Origin: Lewinellaceae bacterium
GTDB lineage: Bacteria; Bacteroidota; Bacteroidia; Chitinophagales; Saprospiraceae
DNA: 64,000 nt
Direction of reading: 5' to 3'
Assembly (NCBI GenBank): GCA_020636405.1
Contig: JACJXW010000004.1
Coordinates: 2,716,001 to 2,780,000, forward strand
A program made the translations under genes and the position numbers. The notes beneath the pieces are model-generated. The model saw nothing but the letters and a program-made list of their open reading frames with translations. It made no database searches and was not told the origin of the DNA. This document shows, in pieces, positions 7,932 to 16,342 of the stretch (positions within the stretch are counted from its first letter, which is position 1; the number at the start of each line of letters is the position of its first letter).

Positions 7932-8762
7932 ATGAGTGTAATTAGTTTAATCAATATGAAGGGAGGTGTTGGCAAAACTACTTTAGCAATTAATATAGGA
8001 GATTGCCTGGCTTCAAGACATGAAAAGAAAGTTTTGTTAATTGATGTTGACCCTCAGTTTAATTGTAGCCAAAGTTTAATGAGCCCAGATGATTATATAA
8101 AGTACCTTAAAGAAGAAGGTGATACTATCATAAATGTGTTTGAAAGATCAAAAAGGCCAATAGCTAATACAGTTGAGGGTATTCAGGATAAGAAAAATAA
8201 AGAATTAGTGGATGTTACTCCTATCGAAGTAAGAAATAATTTATTTCTTCTACCCGGTAATTTAGAATTATATCGTATGGAGATGTCACCCGGTGAAGGT
8301 AGGGAATATAAACTTTCTAAGTATATTACAGCAACAACAGAAAAGCATGAATTTGATATAGTAATAATTGATACGCCCCCAACACCATCAATTTGGATGA
8401 CAAGTGCTTTATTAGCTTCAAATTACTACATAATCCCAGTTAAACCTGACCCGATGAGTTTCACAGGTATTGATTTATTAGAAAGCATCATCGAGGATAA
8501 AAAACAAAATTTTGATCTTAAGATTGAGTGTTTAGGATTAGTTTTAACAATGGTAGAGGCGAATACGAGGGTTTATAATGGAGTGATCGAAACGATCAGT
8601 AATTCAAATAAATGGAGTTCTTTAAAATTCACGAAAGAGATACCAAAAAGAACAGAAATTGCAAGAGAACAACTTAATCAGAAATTTATACTTGACAATA
8701 ATGATGAAAAGAGTAAAATTGCATTGACAGGATTGGTTAGTGAAATTTTAGCCAAAATTTAA
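7932..8762 (+). CDS. ParA/MinD-like ATPase, first gene of cassette A
   Basis: A 276-residue P-loop ATPase of the ParA/Soj type. It has the deviant Walker A KGGVGKTT near residue 10, VLLIDVDPQFNCSQ as Walker A', and IVIIDTPPTPSIW as Walker B, with an insertion around residues 48-85. ParA proteins bind ATP, dimerise and organise DNA or protein complexes. No ParB is present: the two following genes are unrelated to ParB. That argues against ordinary plasmid partition and for a ParA recruited to another task, as seen in some defence and toxin-antitoxin loci. The gene is AT-rich compared with the chromosomal genes around it and lies 128 bases after the cassette core at 7804. Confidence 0.88.
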   Translation: MSVISLINMKGGVGKTTLAINIGDCLASRHEKKVLLIDVDPQFNCSQSLMSPDDYIKYLKEEGDTIINVFERSKRPIANTVEGIQDKKNKELVDVTPIEVRNNLFLLPGNLELYRMEMSPGEGREYKLSKYITATTEKHEFDIVIIDTPPTPSIWMTSALLASNYYIIPVKPDPMSFTGIDLLESIIEDKKQNFDLKIECLGLVLTMVEANTRVYNGVIETISNSNKWSSLKFTKEIPKRTEIAREQLNQKFILDNNDEKSKIALTGLVSEILAKI

Positions 8763-8776
8763 TTTAAACCAGAAAC

Positions 8777-9262
8777 ATGAATAATACTGATTTAAAAAAG
8801 CTAATCAATTTCATTGAGGAACTTTCTTGGGTACTTAAATCCTATAAGGATTTAGAAGTAAATGAGTTGTTAAATGAAATAAAACTCAACCAGGAAATCA
8901 GAAATTCATTGGTCCATAATAAGAACTTGTCACATGGATACGATGATAAAAGCAGATTGATTGGAATATTACCGGGACTACTCAATGATAAAAAATTATT
9001 TTCCTTAAACTCAGATCTTATTGAATTTGCTGAATCTGCATTTGAGATAAATATAACAAGACCAGAAAAAAGGTCAAGATATGAGATAATCGGTCTGATT
9101 ATTATGGAGTTATTCGAGTCAAAAAACACGAAAGTGTTAGGCATTACGGATTCAATTCAAAAGCTTGCTAATAATACTAGATTAAAAACTAAACTTCGAA
9201 GCAAAAAAAATAGCTCGAACTTCTCGTGGAATAAAGCGATTAGAGAAATAACCAATCAATAA
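8777..9262 (+). CDS. Hypothetical protein, second gene of the ParA cassette
   Basis: A 161-residue, lysine- and leucine-rich, probably all-helical protein with no signal peptide or membrane segment. I do not recognise a family. A central stretch (RYEIIGLIIMELFESKNTKV) and a basic C-terminal third (KLRSKKNSSNF) are the main landmarks; the latter could contact nucleic acid. The start lies 14 bases after parA and the TAATG overlap with the next gene couples their translation, so the three genes are one operon. It could be an adaptor or antitoxin, but that is only inferred from position. Confidence 0.7.
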   Translation: MNNTDLKKLINFIEELSWVLKSYKDLEVNELLNEIKLNQEIRNSLVHNKNLSHGYDDKSRLIGILPGLLNDKKLFSLNSDLIEFAESAFEINITRPEKRSRYEIIGLIIMELFESKNTKVLGITDSIQKLANNTRLKTKLRSKKNSSNFSWNKAIREITNQ

Positions 9263-9987
9263 TGTCAAGAGAAATTAAAAAAGATTTTGACCATTTCGTT
9301 GCATTTCTTAAGAACTACAACTTGAAAAAGTTGTTTGATGACGATCAAATAATAAACGATTTATCAAGAGTTCATAAGAAGTACTTTTCTTATCTTTCTT
9401 TGATTAGCGAATTAGATCAATACAAAAATGATGACACATATGATATTCCATTAAGAACTGATCAGTTTTCCTATCTCGCTGAATCCTCTTCAGATATAGG
9501 TTCTGCAATTTTTCATTCTGTAAACGGATCTTATAAATCCTCAAGAATGTTGTTAAGAAGCTCTATTGAAACTTTTTTTAAAGGGTTCTGCTTTGATGAA
9601 ATCGAGGATATTCTTGAAGAAAAAAGGGTTTTTGTGATTTTCGATAAAATAAAAGAACTGAATTACTTTAAAAATGAAGCACAAAGATCTCAATTTGAAA
9701 TATGTCATGTAGAGTACGCCGATTTGTGTAAAGATGTTCATACTGCCGAAGAAATAAACATGCAAAAATTGACTGCTTTAAAATATTTCCCTAGCTATGA
9801 CCCTGAAAAAATGAATAGTATTTGTGAAAGGATATTAAAAATCACTCCTGCTTTTTTATTCCTATTATGTAATAAGTTCAATCAACAATTTCAGAAAATG
9901 CATCACAGGAATAAAGAAAATATCCTACACAGTATAAAGAAGAAACTGAGACCTACAATTCTGGCTAATATTAATCTTGACGAATAG
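9262..9987 (+). CDS. Hypothetical HEPN-like protein, third gene of the ParA cassette
   Basis: A 241-residue, largely helical protein. The middle part, SYKSSRMLLRSSIETFFKGF, and a later Y-x-DLCKDVH segment resemble proteins with HEPN-like four-helix folds (a helix with an S-x-x-LLRSSIE pattern, then a helix ending in an H). A strict Rx4-6H motif is not obvious, so the similarity is tentative. It begins in the stop codon of the previous gene (TAATG). The cassette ends right after it with GCTGAGAAC at 9994 and a hairpin. Together with the ParA ATPase it may form a toxin-antitoxin or anti-phage module; the sequence gives no direct proof. Confidence 0.65.
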   Translation: MSREIKKDFDHFVAFLKNYNLKKLFDDDQIINDLSRVHKKYFSYLSLISELDQYKNDDTYDIPLRTDQFSYLAESSSDIGSAIFHSVNGSYKSSRMLLRSSIETFFKGFCFDEIEDILEEKRVFVIFDKIKELNYFKNEAQRSQFEICHVEYADLCKDVHTAEEINMQKLTALKYFPSYDPEKMNSICERILKITPAFLFLLCNKFNQQFQKMHHRNKENILHSIKKKLRPTILANINLDE

Positions 9988-9993
9988 ACAAAA

Positions 9994-10063
9994 GCTGAGA
10001 ACACCAGCTACCTGTCCATACTCCGCATACGCTCCGTACGGCAGGTAGCCCCACGTTCAGCGC
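9994..10063 (+). repeat. attC-like recombination site A (compact hairpin)
   Basis: Seventy bases separating the ParA cassette from the GHKL cassette. GCTGAGAAC (9994-10002) is followed by GCTACCTG (10007-10014) and a 27-base loop region. Then come CAGGTAGC (10042-10049), exactly complementary to the inner arm, and GTTCAGCGC (10055-10063). Outer AAC/GTT cores with an inner complementary pair are the R''-L''-L'-R' layout of integron attC sites, and the size is in the normal range. CCGTACGG sits in the loop. Confidence 0.7.
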
Positions 10064-10078
10064 AATAAAATATAAACC

Positions 10079-12571
10079 ATGATTACTGACGATTTAAAAG
10101 ATCTTGGAAAAAATAACGGACAAATTACGGTATCCCTATCTAATGAGTTAGTCCAACTTCTTTCTGATCAACTTTATTCCTCAGCTTTAAAAGCAATTGA
10201 AGAGTTAGTAGTGAATTCATACGATGCAAATGCGAAAAATTGTGCAGTGTTTGTCCCAAACCTTTCTGGAATATTTAGCGAACAAAATAAAATTGTGGTT
10301 TTCGATGATGGAGAAGGGATGGATATAGAAGGGCTTACTAATTTATGGCAAATCGGGAGAAGTAACAAAAGAGAGGAAGAAATTTCGAAAAGATCGGATA
10401 GGAAATTAATCGGGAAATTTGGTATAGGGAAGCTGGCCACCTACTCTGTTGCAAATGAAATCACCTACATCTCAAAATCATCTGGTAAAGTTAATTCAGT
10501 ATCTCTAGATTATAATTCTTTTAGTTCTAGTGGTTCAGGAGCTGGTACACCTATCAACTTGCCAGTATTAGAAATTACCGATTTCAATAAATTTTATGAG
10601 GCTGATTTAATCCAAACGATTCTTGAGGATACATGTCTCAAAGATAGGGTCAATTTAGAATCTCTTGATAGCTGGACTATCGTTATCCTTCAAAATCTTA
10701 AGCCAAAGGCAACTGATTTAAAATTAGGGAGATTAAAATGGGTTTTATCAACTGCTATGCCGATCAATGACTCATTTTCATTAAGCTTGAATTGTGAGGA
10801 AGTCGAAAGTAGCAAGTTGGGGTTTAATCGAGTCGCTGATTTCAAGGTGTCAGAAATCTCGTCAGAAAGATTAAAAAATTTAGCTAATAAATCTGGCTTA
10901 GATTGGGAAGTAAAGGATGGTACTATTACTTCTGCTATGTTTCCAAATGGAGTTTCTGGACAAGTAATTGTAACAGAGAGGTCACTACACGAAGGGAAAA
11001 GTGCAGATTTAGCAAGAAGCAATGGATTTTTTGTAAAAGTTAGAAACCGTCTTGTTAATATCACTGACAGTGATTTTGGATTAACTTTGCCTTCAACCGA
11101 AACATTTGCGAGATTTCGAGCAGATATCGAAGCTGATGATCTTGATACCGTAATTACAGCTCCAAGAGAAGGGATTGAATCTTCAGAGTTAAAGAGTCGC
11201 TTTCAAGAATTATTAAGTGTCATTTATAACGAGGCAAGATCTCGATATGAAAAACACTTAAGGGATCAACAAGATAGTATAGCCAGAAATAAAGAAGGAG
11301 AAAGAGAGCACGTATTGCCTCAATTGGTAGAACATCCTATTGCAGACGTAATAAGTAGAGTAAAGGTAGAACCACAAGGTGGCACAGAGGCAGATGACAC
11401 TTGGTTCTATTTTAACATTAGTGAAATAGAAGATATTAGTGCCTTAGCTGTAGATCTATATGCCAAGCCCAGAAAAAAGTATTCTTATCAGTACACAGAA
11501 GCTGGTCGAAGCGAAAGGCTTGTCGAATTTATTGCAAAGGACTCAACATTTTGGATCAACGAAGATCATGAATTAGTTAAAGCTCATAGCGATAATCCAA
11601 GATCACGAATTTTGTTGGAAGACATAGTAACGGCTGAAGCTTTGCTTGAGATTTATCTTCGGGAAAGGAATATTCCCAACCATATAATAGGCGAAATCCT
11701 AGAAAAAAGAGATAAGTTGCTCAGAGGGCTGGCAAAGGATCATCCTTATTCAAATAAGGGAATTGCAGCAGAACTTAAGGATTCTTCTTCAAACGACCAT
11801 GAGCTAGAGGTGAACTTGGTGATTGCGATGAGAGCTTTAGGTTTTACTGCTGCCCATATTGCCGGAGCAAATGAACCTGATGGAATAGCCAGATTTACAG
11901 ATAGCCAAAACCGTGAGCGAATCTTAACATTAGAAGCAAAATCCTCCAAAAAAGTACCCCAACTTTCCCAATTTGACTTTGCTGGTTTACGAGAACATTC
12001 ACTACGTCATAAGGCCCAAGGATGTTTACTTCTTGCTCCGTCATACCCAGGTTTAAGCCGAGAAAATGATAGCTCTGCTGCTGTAAGAGCAAGAGAAACC
12101 AAAGTGTCTTGCTGGACAATTGATCAACTTGGCAGTGTGCTTCTTGCAACTGAAAATCGCCATATTACAGCAAAAGATATTTACGATATAGTTGTCAATA
12201 AATATACTCCAGATGATGTCCAAGAAGCAATAGACGAACTGCTATCCGACACAAGTATTGAAAACCGAATACTATATGTGGAGATAATATCAGCGCTCAA
12301 AGAAATGAAAGACTTACTTCCTGATGCCCCCAGAAATATTCATCAAATCTCAATAATGGTAGCCAGCAGCTTAAAGTCAAAGAGGCACCAAATAAGTCAA
12401 AAAGACATCGATAAAGCACTGAAAGAATTATCAGGGGCAAGCAAGGGAGGTTTAATCATCTCAGATGATGAGGTCACAATCAATGTTAGCTTGGAAGAAT
12501 TAGAAAGAAAGGCAAGCGATTTGACAGGAGAAATAGGCAAGCCTTTAGAAAATAGTAACTTTAGAGAATAA
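10079..12571 (+). CDS. GHKL ATPase fused to a PD-(D/E)xK nuclease-like domain
   Basis: An 830-residue protein. The N-terminal third is a GHKL (Hsp90/MORC/histidine-kinase type) ATPase: EELVVNSYDANA (N-box, Asn46), VFDDGEGMD (G1, about 74-82) and GKFGIGKLATYS (G2, about 112-123). The region of about residues 575-665 contains PDGIARF, a short gap, LTLEAKSSKK and then QGCLLLAPSYPG, a good match to the D...ExK core of restriction-endonuclease-like folds. The last 140 residues are helical. GHKL proteins linked to nucleases (for example the paraMORC group) occur in prokaryotic defence loci, where ATP-driven clamping is thought to control the nuclease. It is alone in its cassette, bounded by GTTCAGCGC at 10055 and GCGCTGAAC at 12573. 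Confidence 0.8.
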   Translation: MITDDLKDLGKNNGQITVSLSNELVQLLSDQLYSSALKAIEELVVNSYDANAKNCAVFVPNLSGIFSEQNKIVVFDDGEGMDIEGLTNLWQIGRSNKREEEISKRSDRKLIGKFGIGKLATYSVANEITYISKSSGKVNSVSLDYNSFSSSGSGAGTPINLPVLEITDFNKFYEADLIQTILEDTCLKDRVNLESLDSWTIVILQNLKPKATDLKLGRLKWVLSTAMPINDSFSLSLNCEEVESSKLGFNRVADFKVSEISSERLKNLANKSGLDWEVKDGTITSAMFPNGVSGQVIVTERSLHEGKSADLARSNGFFVKVRNRLVNITDSDFGLTLPSTETFARFRADIEADDLDTVITAPREGIESSELKSRFQELLSVIYNEARSRYEKHLRDQQDSIARNKEGEREHVLPQLVEHPIADVISRVKVEPQGGTEADDTWFYFNISEIEDISALAVDLYAKPRKKYSYQYTEAGRSERLVEFIAKDSTFWINEDHELVKAHSDNPRSRILLEDIVTAEALLEIYLRERNIPNHIIGEILEKRDKLLRGLAKDHPYSNKGIAAELKDSSSNDHELEVNLVIAMRALGFTAAHIAGANEPDGIARFTDSQNRERILTLEAKSSKKVPQLSQFDFAGLREHSLRHKAQGCLLLAPSYPGLSRENDSSAAVRARETKVSCWTIDQLGSVLLATENRHITAKDIYDIVVNKYTPDDVQEAIDELLSDTSIENRILYVEIISALKEMKDLLPDAPRNIHQISIMVASSLKSKRHQISQKDIDKALKELSGASKGGLIISDDEVTINVSLEELERKASDLTGEIGKPLENSNFRE

Positions 12572-12572
12572 A

Positions 12573-13182
12573 GCGCTGAACAAAGCATCAACCCCATTAA
12601 GTTAAGCCCCAAAACCGAAACCAAAGGGTGAAAACCGGCAGCTCCGCTGCCATTACGCCGGAGCAAGGCAAAGACAATAAAGCGAGGCAAAAGCGCCCCC
12701 TGCTTACCGGCACGGCCAGCGGCCGAATTTTTCAGGAAGGCACGTAGCCCTGGAGGGCTAAAGCGAGGGCAGGTAATTGGATTCAGCAGGCCATAGTGGA
12801 GCCTGCCTGCCCAGCTGGCGCTGGCCAGGTAGGCAGGCCCCCCTTCGGCACCCTAAAGCGTGGCTGGGGGTACTCTTACACGCTGCTGAAGGGCAAAAAG
12901 AAGGTGTCCGGGGAGTTCGCGCTGATCTTCACGAGCTACAACCTGAGGAGAGTTCTGTCTGCCCTGTAGCGACAGTGTACAGGGTCCATTATTGGCGTAA
13001 GGGCCTTGTTGGAGAGGCTGGGGAGGCTGTTTTTTGACTTTTTACAGCTCGGAGCCGCCAGGGTGCGCCTGAGCGCATTGAAAAAAGGCTGGCTATACAG
13101 TACTCCAGGGTGCAGCAGGGCCGCGTGAAGGGAATTTTGTAAATTGGGCGGTGGGTTTTTTCACGGGCTGCCGTTAGCTACA
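12573..13182 (+). repeat. Interrupted attC-like site B
   Basis: It begins with GCGCTGAAC right after the GHKL stop, then the shared motif GCATCAACCCCATTAAG (12586-12602). It ends with a conserved block of about 70 bases (13101-13172) leading into GTTAGCTACA (13173-13182), the first core of the cyclase cassette. Between them lie a palindrome (GCCTGCCT...AGGCAGGC, about 12801-12838) and an IS1182-like transposase remnant. At about 610 bases it is too long for a working attC and looks like a site broken by insertions. Confidence 0.5.
12841..12969 (+). pseudogene. IS1182-like transposase, C-terminal remnant
   Basis: In one frame the sequence reads FGTLKRGWGYSYTLLKGKK, KVSGEFALIFTSYNLRRVL and SAL, then a TAG stop. 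This is the typical end of IS1182-family DDE transposases (the part after the catalytic Glu). Nothing of the N-terminal two thirds is found upstream, so it is a dead fragment inserted between two cassettes. Confidence 0.75.
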
Positions 13183-13225
13183 ATTAAAAAGCAATCAATA
13201 ATCTAAAGAAAAAAGGAGAACCAAA

Positions 13226-14452
13226 ATGTCAATTGATGATAAAAACGAATCTCGATTCTTTCAAAGAATGGTTGATATTGGCACTAATAAAAACTTTTCT
13301 ATCACTGAAATCAGGTATCTGCGAGTAACGAATATAGCATCTATTTTAGGTGCAATATATAATGCAATTTGGATGCTAATTTCAATTAATCTCACGGACT
13401 CCCCAATAATTTACGGGAGCAATGCATTGTTGGGATTGATGTTTCTACTTGTTTTAATTTTAAACCATAAAGGTTGGCGGGTTCTGGCTGCCATATGGCT
13501 TACTATTACATCGTATATATCGGTTCTCTTATTTCTTTATTTGTTGGGATATTCTTCAGGCGTTGCGTTCATTTGTTTCTTAATAATTATCCTGCCCTAC
13601 ATGACTTTCCCCCGAAAGGCAAGGAATTTAGCCCATGGTTTTAGTATAATGGCTTGCTTGACGTTGGTTGTTAATGTATTACTTCAATCACACATTAATG
13701 CTCATTATGATGAATTAGATCCCTATTTATCACAAGTAGTTAATATCAGTATAACTGGATTCATTTGTCTCGCACTTATATGGAGTATGTCTGTACTAAT
13801 TGATAGATCGGAGGAATCCTTAATGGCTGAACAGAAAAAAACAGACGATCTTTTACATAACATTCTTCCGGTAAATGTAGCGAAGGATCTAAAAGAAACT
13901 GGTACAACAATTCCCCAAAGGCACGAGAATGTGACTATACTATTTACTGACTTCAAAGGTTTTACGGAGTTAGTAGCATCCATTTCGGAAATCACTTTGG
14001 TCAGTGAGCTTAATGACATTTTTGGACGGTTCGATGAAATCGTTGAGGAAGCAGGGGTTGAAAAAATTGAAACAATTGGTGATGCATATGTAGCTGCATG
14101 TGGCCTTGAAGAAGAGATAACTGAATATGCTATTAATTGCATTACAGCCGCACAACAGATGTTATACTACCTTGAGGAAAGAAATCGGAAACATGAAATA
14201 AAGTGGAGGATGAGAGTTGGGATACATTCCGGGCCTATTGTGGCTGGTGTAGTAGGAAAGAAGAAATTCAGATATGACCTCTTTGGTGATACAATTAATA
14301 CGGCAAGTAGGATGGAGTCATTAGGGGAACCTGGTAAAATAAATATTTCAGGACCGACGTATCAACTTGTCAAAAATGACATCGATTGCGAATACAGAGG
14401 GAGAATTCATGCCAAGGGTAAAGGAGAAATGGAAATGTACTTTGTAAAATAA
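13226..14452 (+). CDS. Membrane-bound class III adenylate cyclase
   Basis: A 408-residue protein. The N-terminal half has about six hydrophobic segments (roughly residues 30-195), a membrane input domain. A short linker (EEESLMAEQKKTDDLLHNIL-like signalling helix, about 203-222) leads to a class III cyclase domain. Metal-binding aspartates lie in LFTDFKGFTEL and TIGDAYVAAC. Lys in EKIETIGDAY and Asp in YDLFGDTINTASRM are the pair that selects ATP rather than GTP. Asn and Arg in NTASRM stabilise the transition state. It should therefore make cAMP. An AAAAGGAGAA Shine-Dalgarno just before the ATG is strong for this genome. It is the only gene of its cassette (GTTAGCTACA at 13173 to TGTAGCTAAT at 14464). 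Confidence 0.88.
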   Translation: MSIDDKNESRFFQRMVDIGTNKNFSITEIRYLRVTNIASILGAIYNAIWMLISINLTDSPIIYGSNALLGLMFLLVLILNHKGWRVLAAIWLTITSYISVLLFLYLLGYSSGVAFICFLIIILPYMTFPRKARNLAHGFSIMACLTLVVNVLLQSHINAHYDELDPYLSQVVNISITGFICLALIWSMSVLIDRSEESLMAEQKKTDDLLHNILPVNVAKDLKETGTTIPQRHENVTILFTDFKGFTELVASISEITLVSELNDIFGRFDEIVEEAGVEKIETIGDAYVAACGLEEEITEYAINCITAAQQMLYYLEERNRKHEIKWRMRVGIHSGPIVAGVVGKKKFRYDLFGDTINTASRMESLGEPGKINISGPTYQLVKNDIDCEYRGRIHAKGKGEMEMYFVK

Positions 14453-14588
14453 ACTGTAGCTAATAATAAAGGCTGAAATGTCTGGTGCAACTGACATTTT
14501 CAGCGGGCGCAGTTGTGATTTGTCCCCCGGCTTGAAATAAAAAAGGTAGTGAGGATTGAGTATCTTTAGGGTGCTTAAACCAAAAAAA

Positions 14589-14679
14589 ATGTCGCACCTC
14601 ACCACTCTTTCAAAGATACAGAAGTTCATTGAAGAAAACGTCATCGGCCAGCTAAAGGCATCAACACCATTAAGTTAAG
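14589..14679 (+). pseudogene. Short transposase-like N-terminal remnant
   Basis: ATG at 14589 opens MSHLTTLSKIQKFIEENVIG followed by QLKA. It then runs into the shared motif GCATCAACACCATTAAG and a stop. The beginning resembles the N-terminus of insertion-sequence transposases, but only about 24 codons are left, so the family cannot be fixed. Confidence 0.35.
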
Positions 14680-15070
14680 CGGGTTGGCTGCACCAAAAAT
14701 TAAAAGGCGGCCCCGAAATAACTTTGAAATAATTCTCCCACAAAAGAATCGGTAATTACCCAGTCCAAATCTTAACAAAAACGCCTTTCCCTCCGGCTTT
14801 GGGCGAGGCGCCCAAGCGGCAAGAAATTCAGCGGGTATGATTTTGAATAGCTTAAAATTGATTTTACTCCAATTGGGAAAAGTTGATTTAGAAGTGGTTC
14901 CATCGAATATTTCTTTCAGTGCCTCGAAGACATTTATCCCTTGTTTTCGGAATGTATGGATCAGAGAATACCAGGTGGCGAAAGCCCGAGCCCGGTGCGA
15001 AAACATTGTATCACTTTTCTATGGACAACCGCCGGGCGGAGCGCCCTTTTGGTGGCGTTATTAGTGAACG
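14680..15070 (-). pseudogene. IS66-like transposase, frameshifted C-terminal remnant
   Basis: On the minus strand one frame reads NNATKRALRPAVVHRKVIQC then FRTGLG, which matches the NNxAERAxRP...RK block of IS66-type transposases with the catalytic Glu replaced by Lys. The match continues in another frame as FATWYSLIHTFRKQGINVFE then ALKEIFDG, the usual C-terminal helix of that family. A frameshift and the lost Glu show it is dead. Its 3' end (14752-14848) is repeated at 17343-17603 and in part at 18401-18421. Confidence 0.65.
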
Positions 15071-15273
15071 CCTACGGGGGCTTCTTATGGCATTTTGGTG
15101 CTGTGCTGCAGGGTGGAGGGCCTGGTTAGGAAAAGAGGTTCCTCAAAAGCCTGGCTACTCTGGCGTAGCACGGCGCATGGTAGGATAAAAAACTTTATAT
15201 TGGGGGAAGTTTTGGCGCAAACTCCCGTTAGCGGTAACTCTATGGCGACACTGTAACCAATCAACCGACAACA

Positions 15274-16326
15274 ATGAAATTAAACATACTTTTATTTCTG
15301 AGCATTTTAACGCTGGTGACATCGTGCAATGGACCGGCCTCTAATAAGAAAAAAAACACTGAGCAGTTTAAAGAACTAATGGTAAAGGGCGACACCGTAA
15401 AAGAACTTGGAAGCAGCATAATGGTTGTTTATCAAGACAAAAAGAATATTTATTGGTTTGGAAGTTGGGAAACGGGGGTGTATAGATATGATGGAAAGAC
15501 ATTGATTAATTTTACCACCAAGCACGGTTTACCAAACAATAGAGTTGATGAAATAAAAGAAGATGAGTCTGGCAACATTTACTTCACCAGTTGTCACCCA
15601 ACTTCTACGATAGTTAAATTTGACGGAAATATTTTTACGACGTTATCGCCAATATCCAGTAATGATTGGCAGCATAACCCCACAGATATGTGGTTTAAAC
15701 ACGCTTATCGAAATGAGAAAGTATATCGGTATGACGGAAGCACCTTATACGAATTGCAATTACCCAAACCACCTAATCTTCCCAATCCTTTTGAAATCTA
15801 CAGCATTTATAAAGACAGGAAAGGAAACATTTGGTTTGGTACAAACCCTGTTGGAGTATGCCGATACGATGGAAAATCGTTTGAGTGGATTACAGAAGAA
15901 GACGTAACAGAATTTCGCAATGAAGGTGCAAACGGAGTACGTTCAATTGCGGAAGACAAAAATGGCGACTTTTGGTTTAATACTGAATATCGGTATGGTG
16001 TTTATGACAGCATAACATTAAAAAGCAATAAATTTTACACAAGACACGAAAGCATAGGCGGTTTAGATGGGAAAAAGGACAGCGATTTGGACGAGTATCT
16101 ATCAACAGTAAGAGACAACAATAATAATTTGTGGTTTGTAACCTATCGTAGTGGCGTTTGGAAATATGATGGAACGAAAATTACGCATTATGTAGTTCAA
16201 GATAATTCAAAAGACATTACTTTATTCTGCATTTACAAAGACAACAATGGCGGTCTTTGGCTTGGAACACACGAAAATGGAGCCTTTAAATTTAATGGAA
16301 CAACATTTGAAAAATTCACACCATGA
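15274..16326 (+). CDS. Lipoprotein with two-component-regulator propeller repeats
   Basis: A 350-residue protein with a lipoprotein leader (LTLVTSCNG, Cys18). Repeats of the Reg_prop type run through it: a block like GNIYWFGSWETGVYRYDG recurs as GNIWFGTNPVGVCRYDG, GDFWFNTEYRYGVYD, NNLWFVTYRSGVWKYDG and GGLWLGTHENGAFKFNG. This predicts a beta-propeller outside the inner membrane. In Bacteroidota such propellers usually form the sensor half of hybrid two-component proteins; here it stands alone, with no kinase. It is the only gene of its cassette, flanked by GTTAGCGGTA (15227) and TACCGCTAAC (16343). Its function is unknown. Confidence 0.8.
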   Translation: MKLNILLFLSILTLVTSCNGPASNKKKNTEQFKELMVKGDTVKELGSSIMVVYQDKKNIYWFGSWETGVYRYDGKTLINFTTKHGLPNNRVDEIKEDESGNIYFTSCHPTSTIVKFDGNIFTTLSPISSNDWQHNPTDMWFKHAYRNEKVYRYDGSTLYELQLPKPPNLPNPFEIYSIYKDRKGNIWFGTNPVGVCRYDGKSFEWITEEDVTEFRNEGANGVRSIAEDKNGDFWFNTEYRYGVYDSITLKSNKFYTRHESIGGLDGKKDSDLDEYLSTVRDNNNNLWFVTYRSGVWKYDGTKITHYVVQDNSKDITLFCIYKDNNGGLWLGTHENGAFKFNGTTFEKFTP

Positions 16327-16342
16327 CGAACAACAGAAGAGC

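Larger units (their letters stand above)
14455..15236 (+). repeat. Interrupted attC-like site C
   Basis: It begins with TGTAGCTAAT (14455-14464), complementary in 9 of 10 bases to the core that opens the cyclase cassette. A hairpin follows (GCTGAAATGTC...GACATTTTCAGC, about 14472-14503), then the shared motif GCATCAACACCATTAAG (about 14658-14674). It ends with the conserved block 15156-15226 and GTTAGCGGTA (15227-15236). Transposase fragments fill the interior, so the site is likely inactive. Confidence 0.5.

Noticed and set aside
7932..9987. Plasmid partition locus (parAB)
   Set aside because: No ParB-like protein or iterated parS-like sites follow the ParA gene, and cassette cores bound the operon.
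14455..14520. Simple terminator for the cyclase gene
   Set aside because: The GCTGAAATGTC hairpin has no T-tract and lies inside the attC-like site, so I described it there; a termination role is possible but unsupported.
14919..15188. 89-residue plus-strand ORF
   Set aside because: It is antisense to the frameshifted IS66-like transposase remnant, which has recognisable family motifs.
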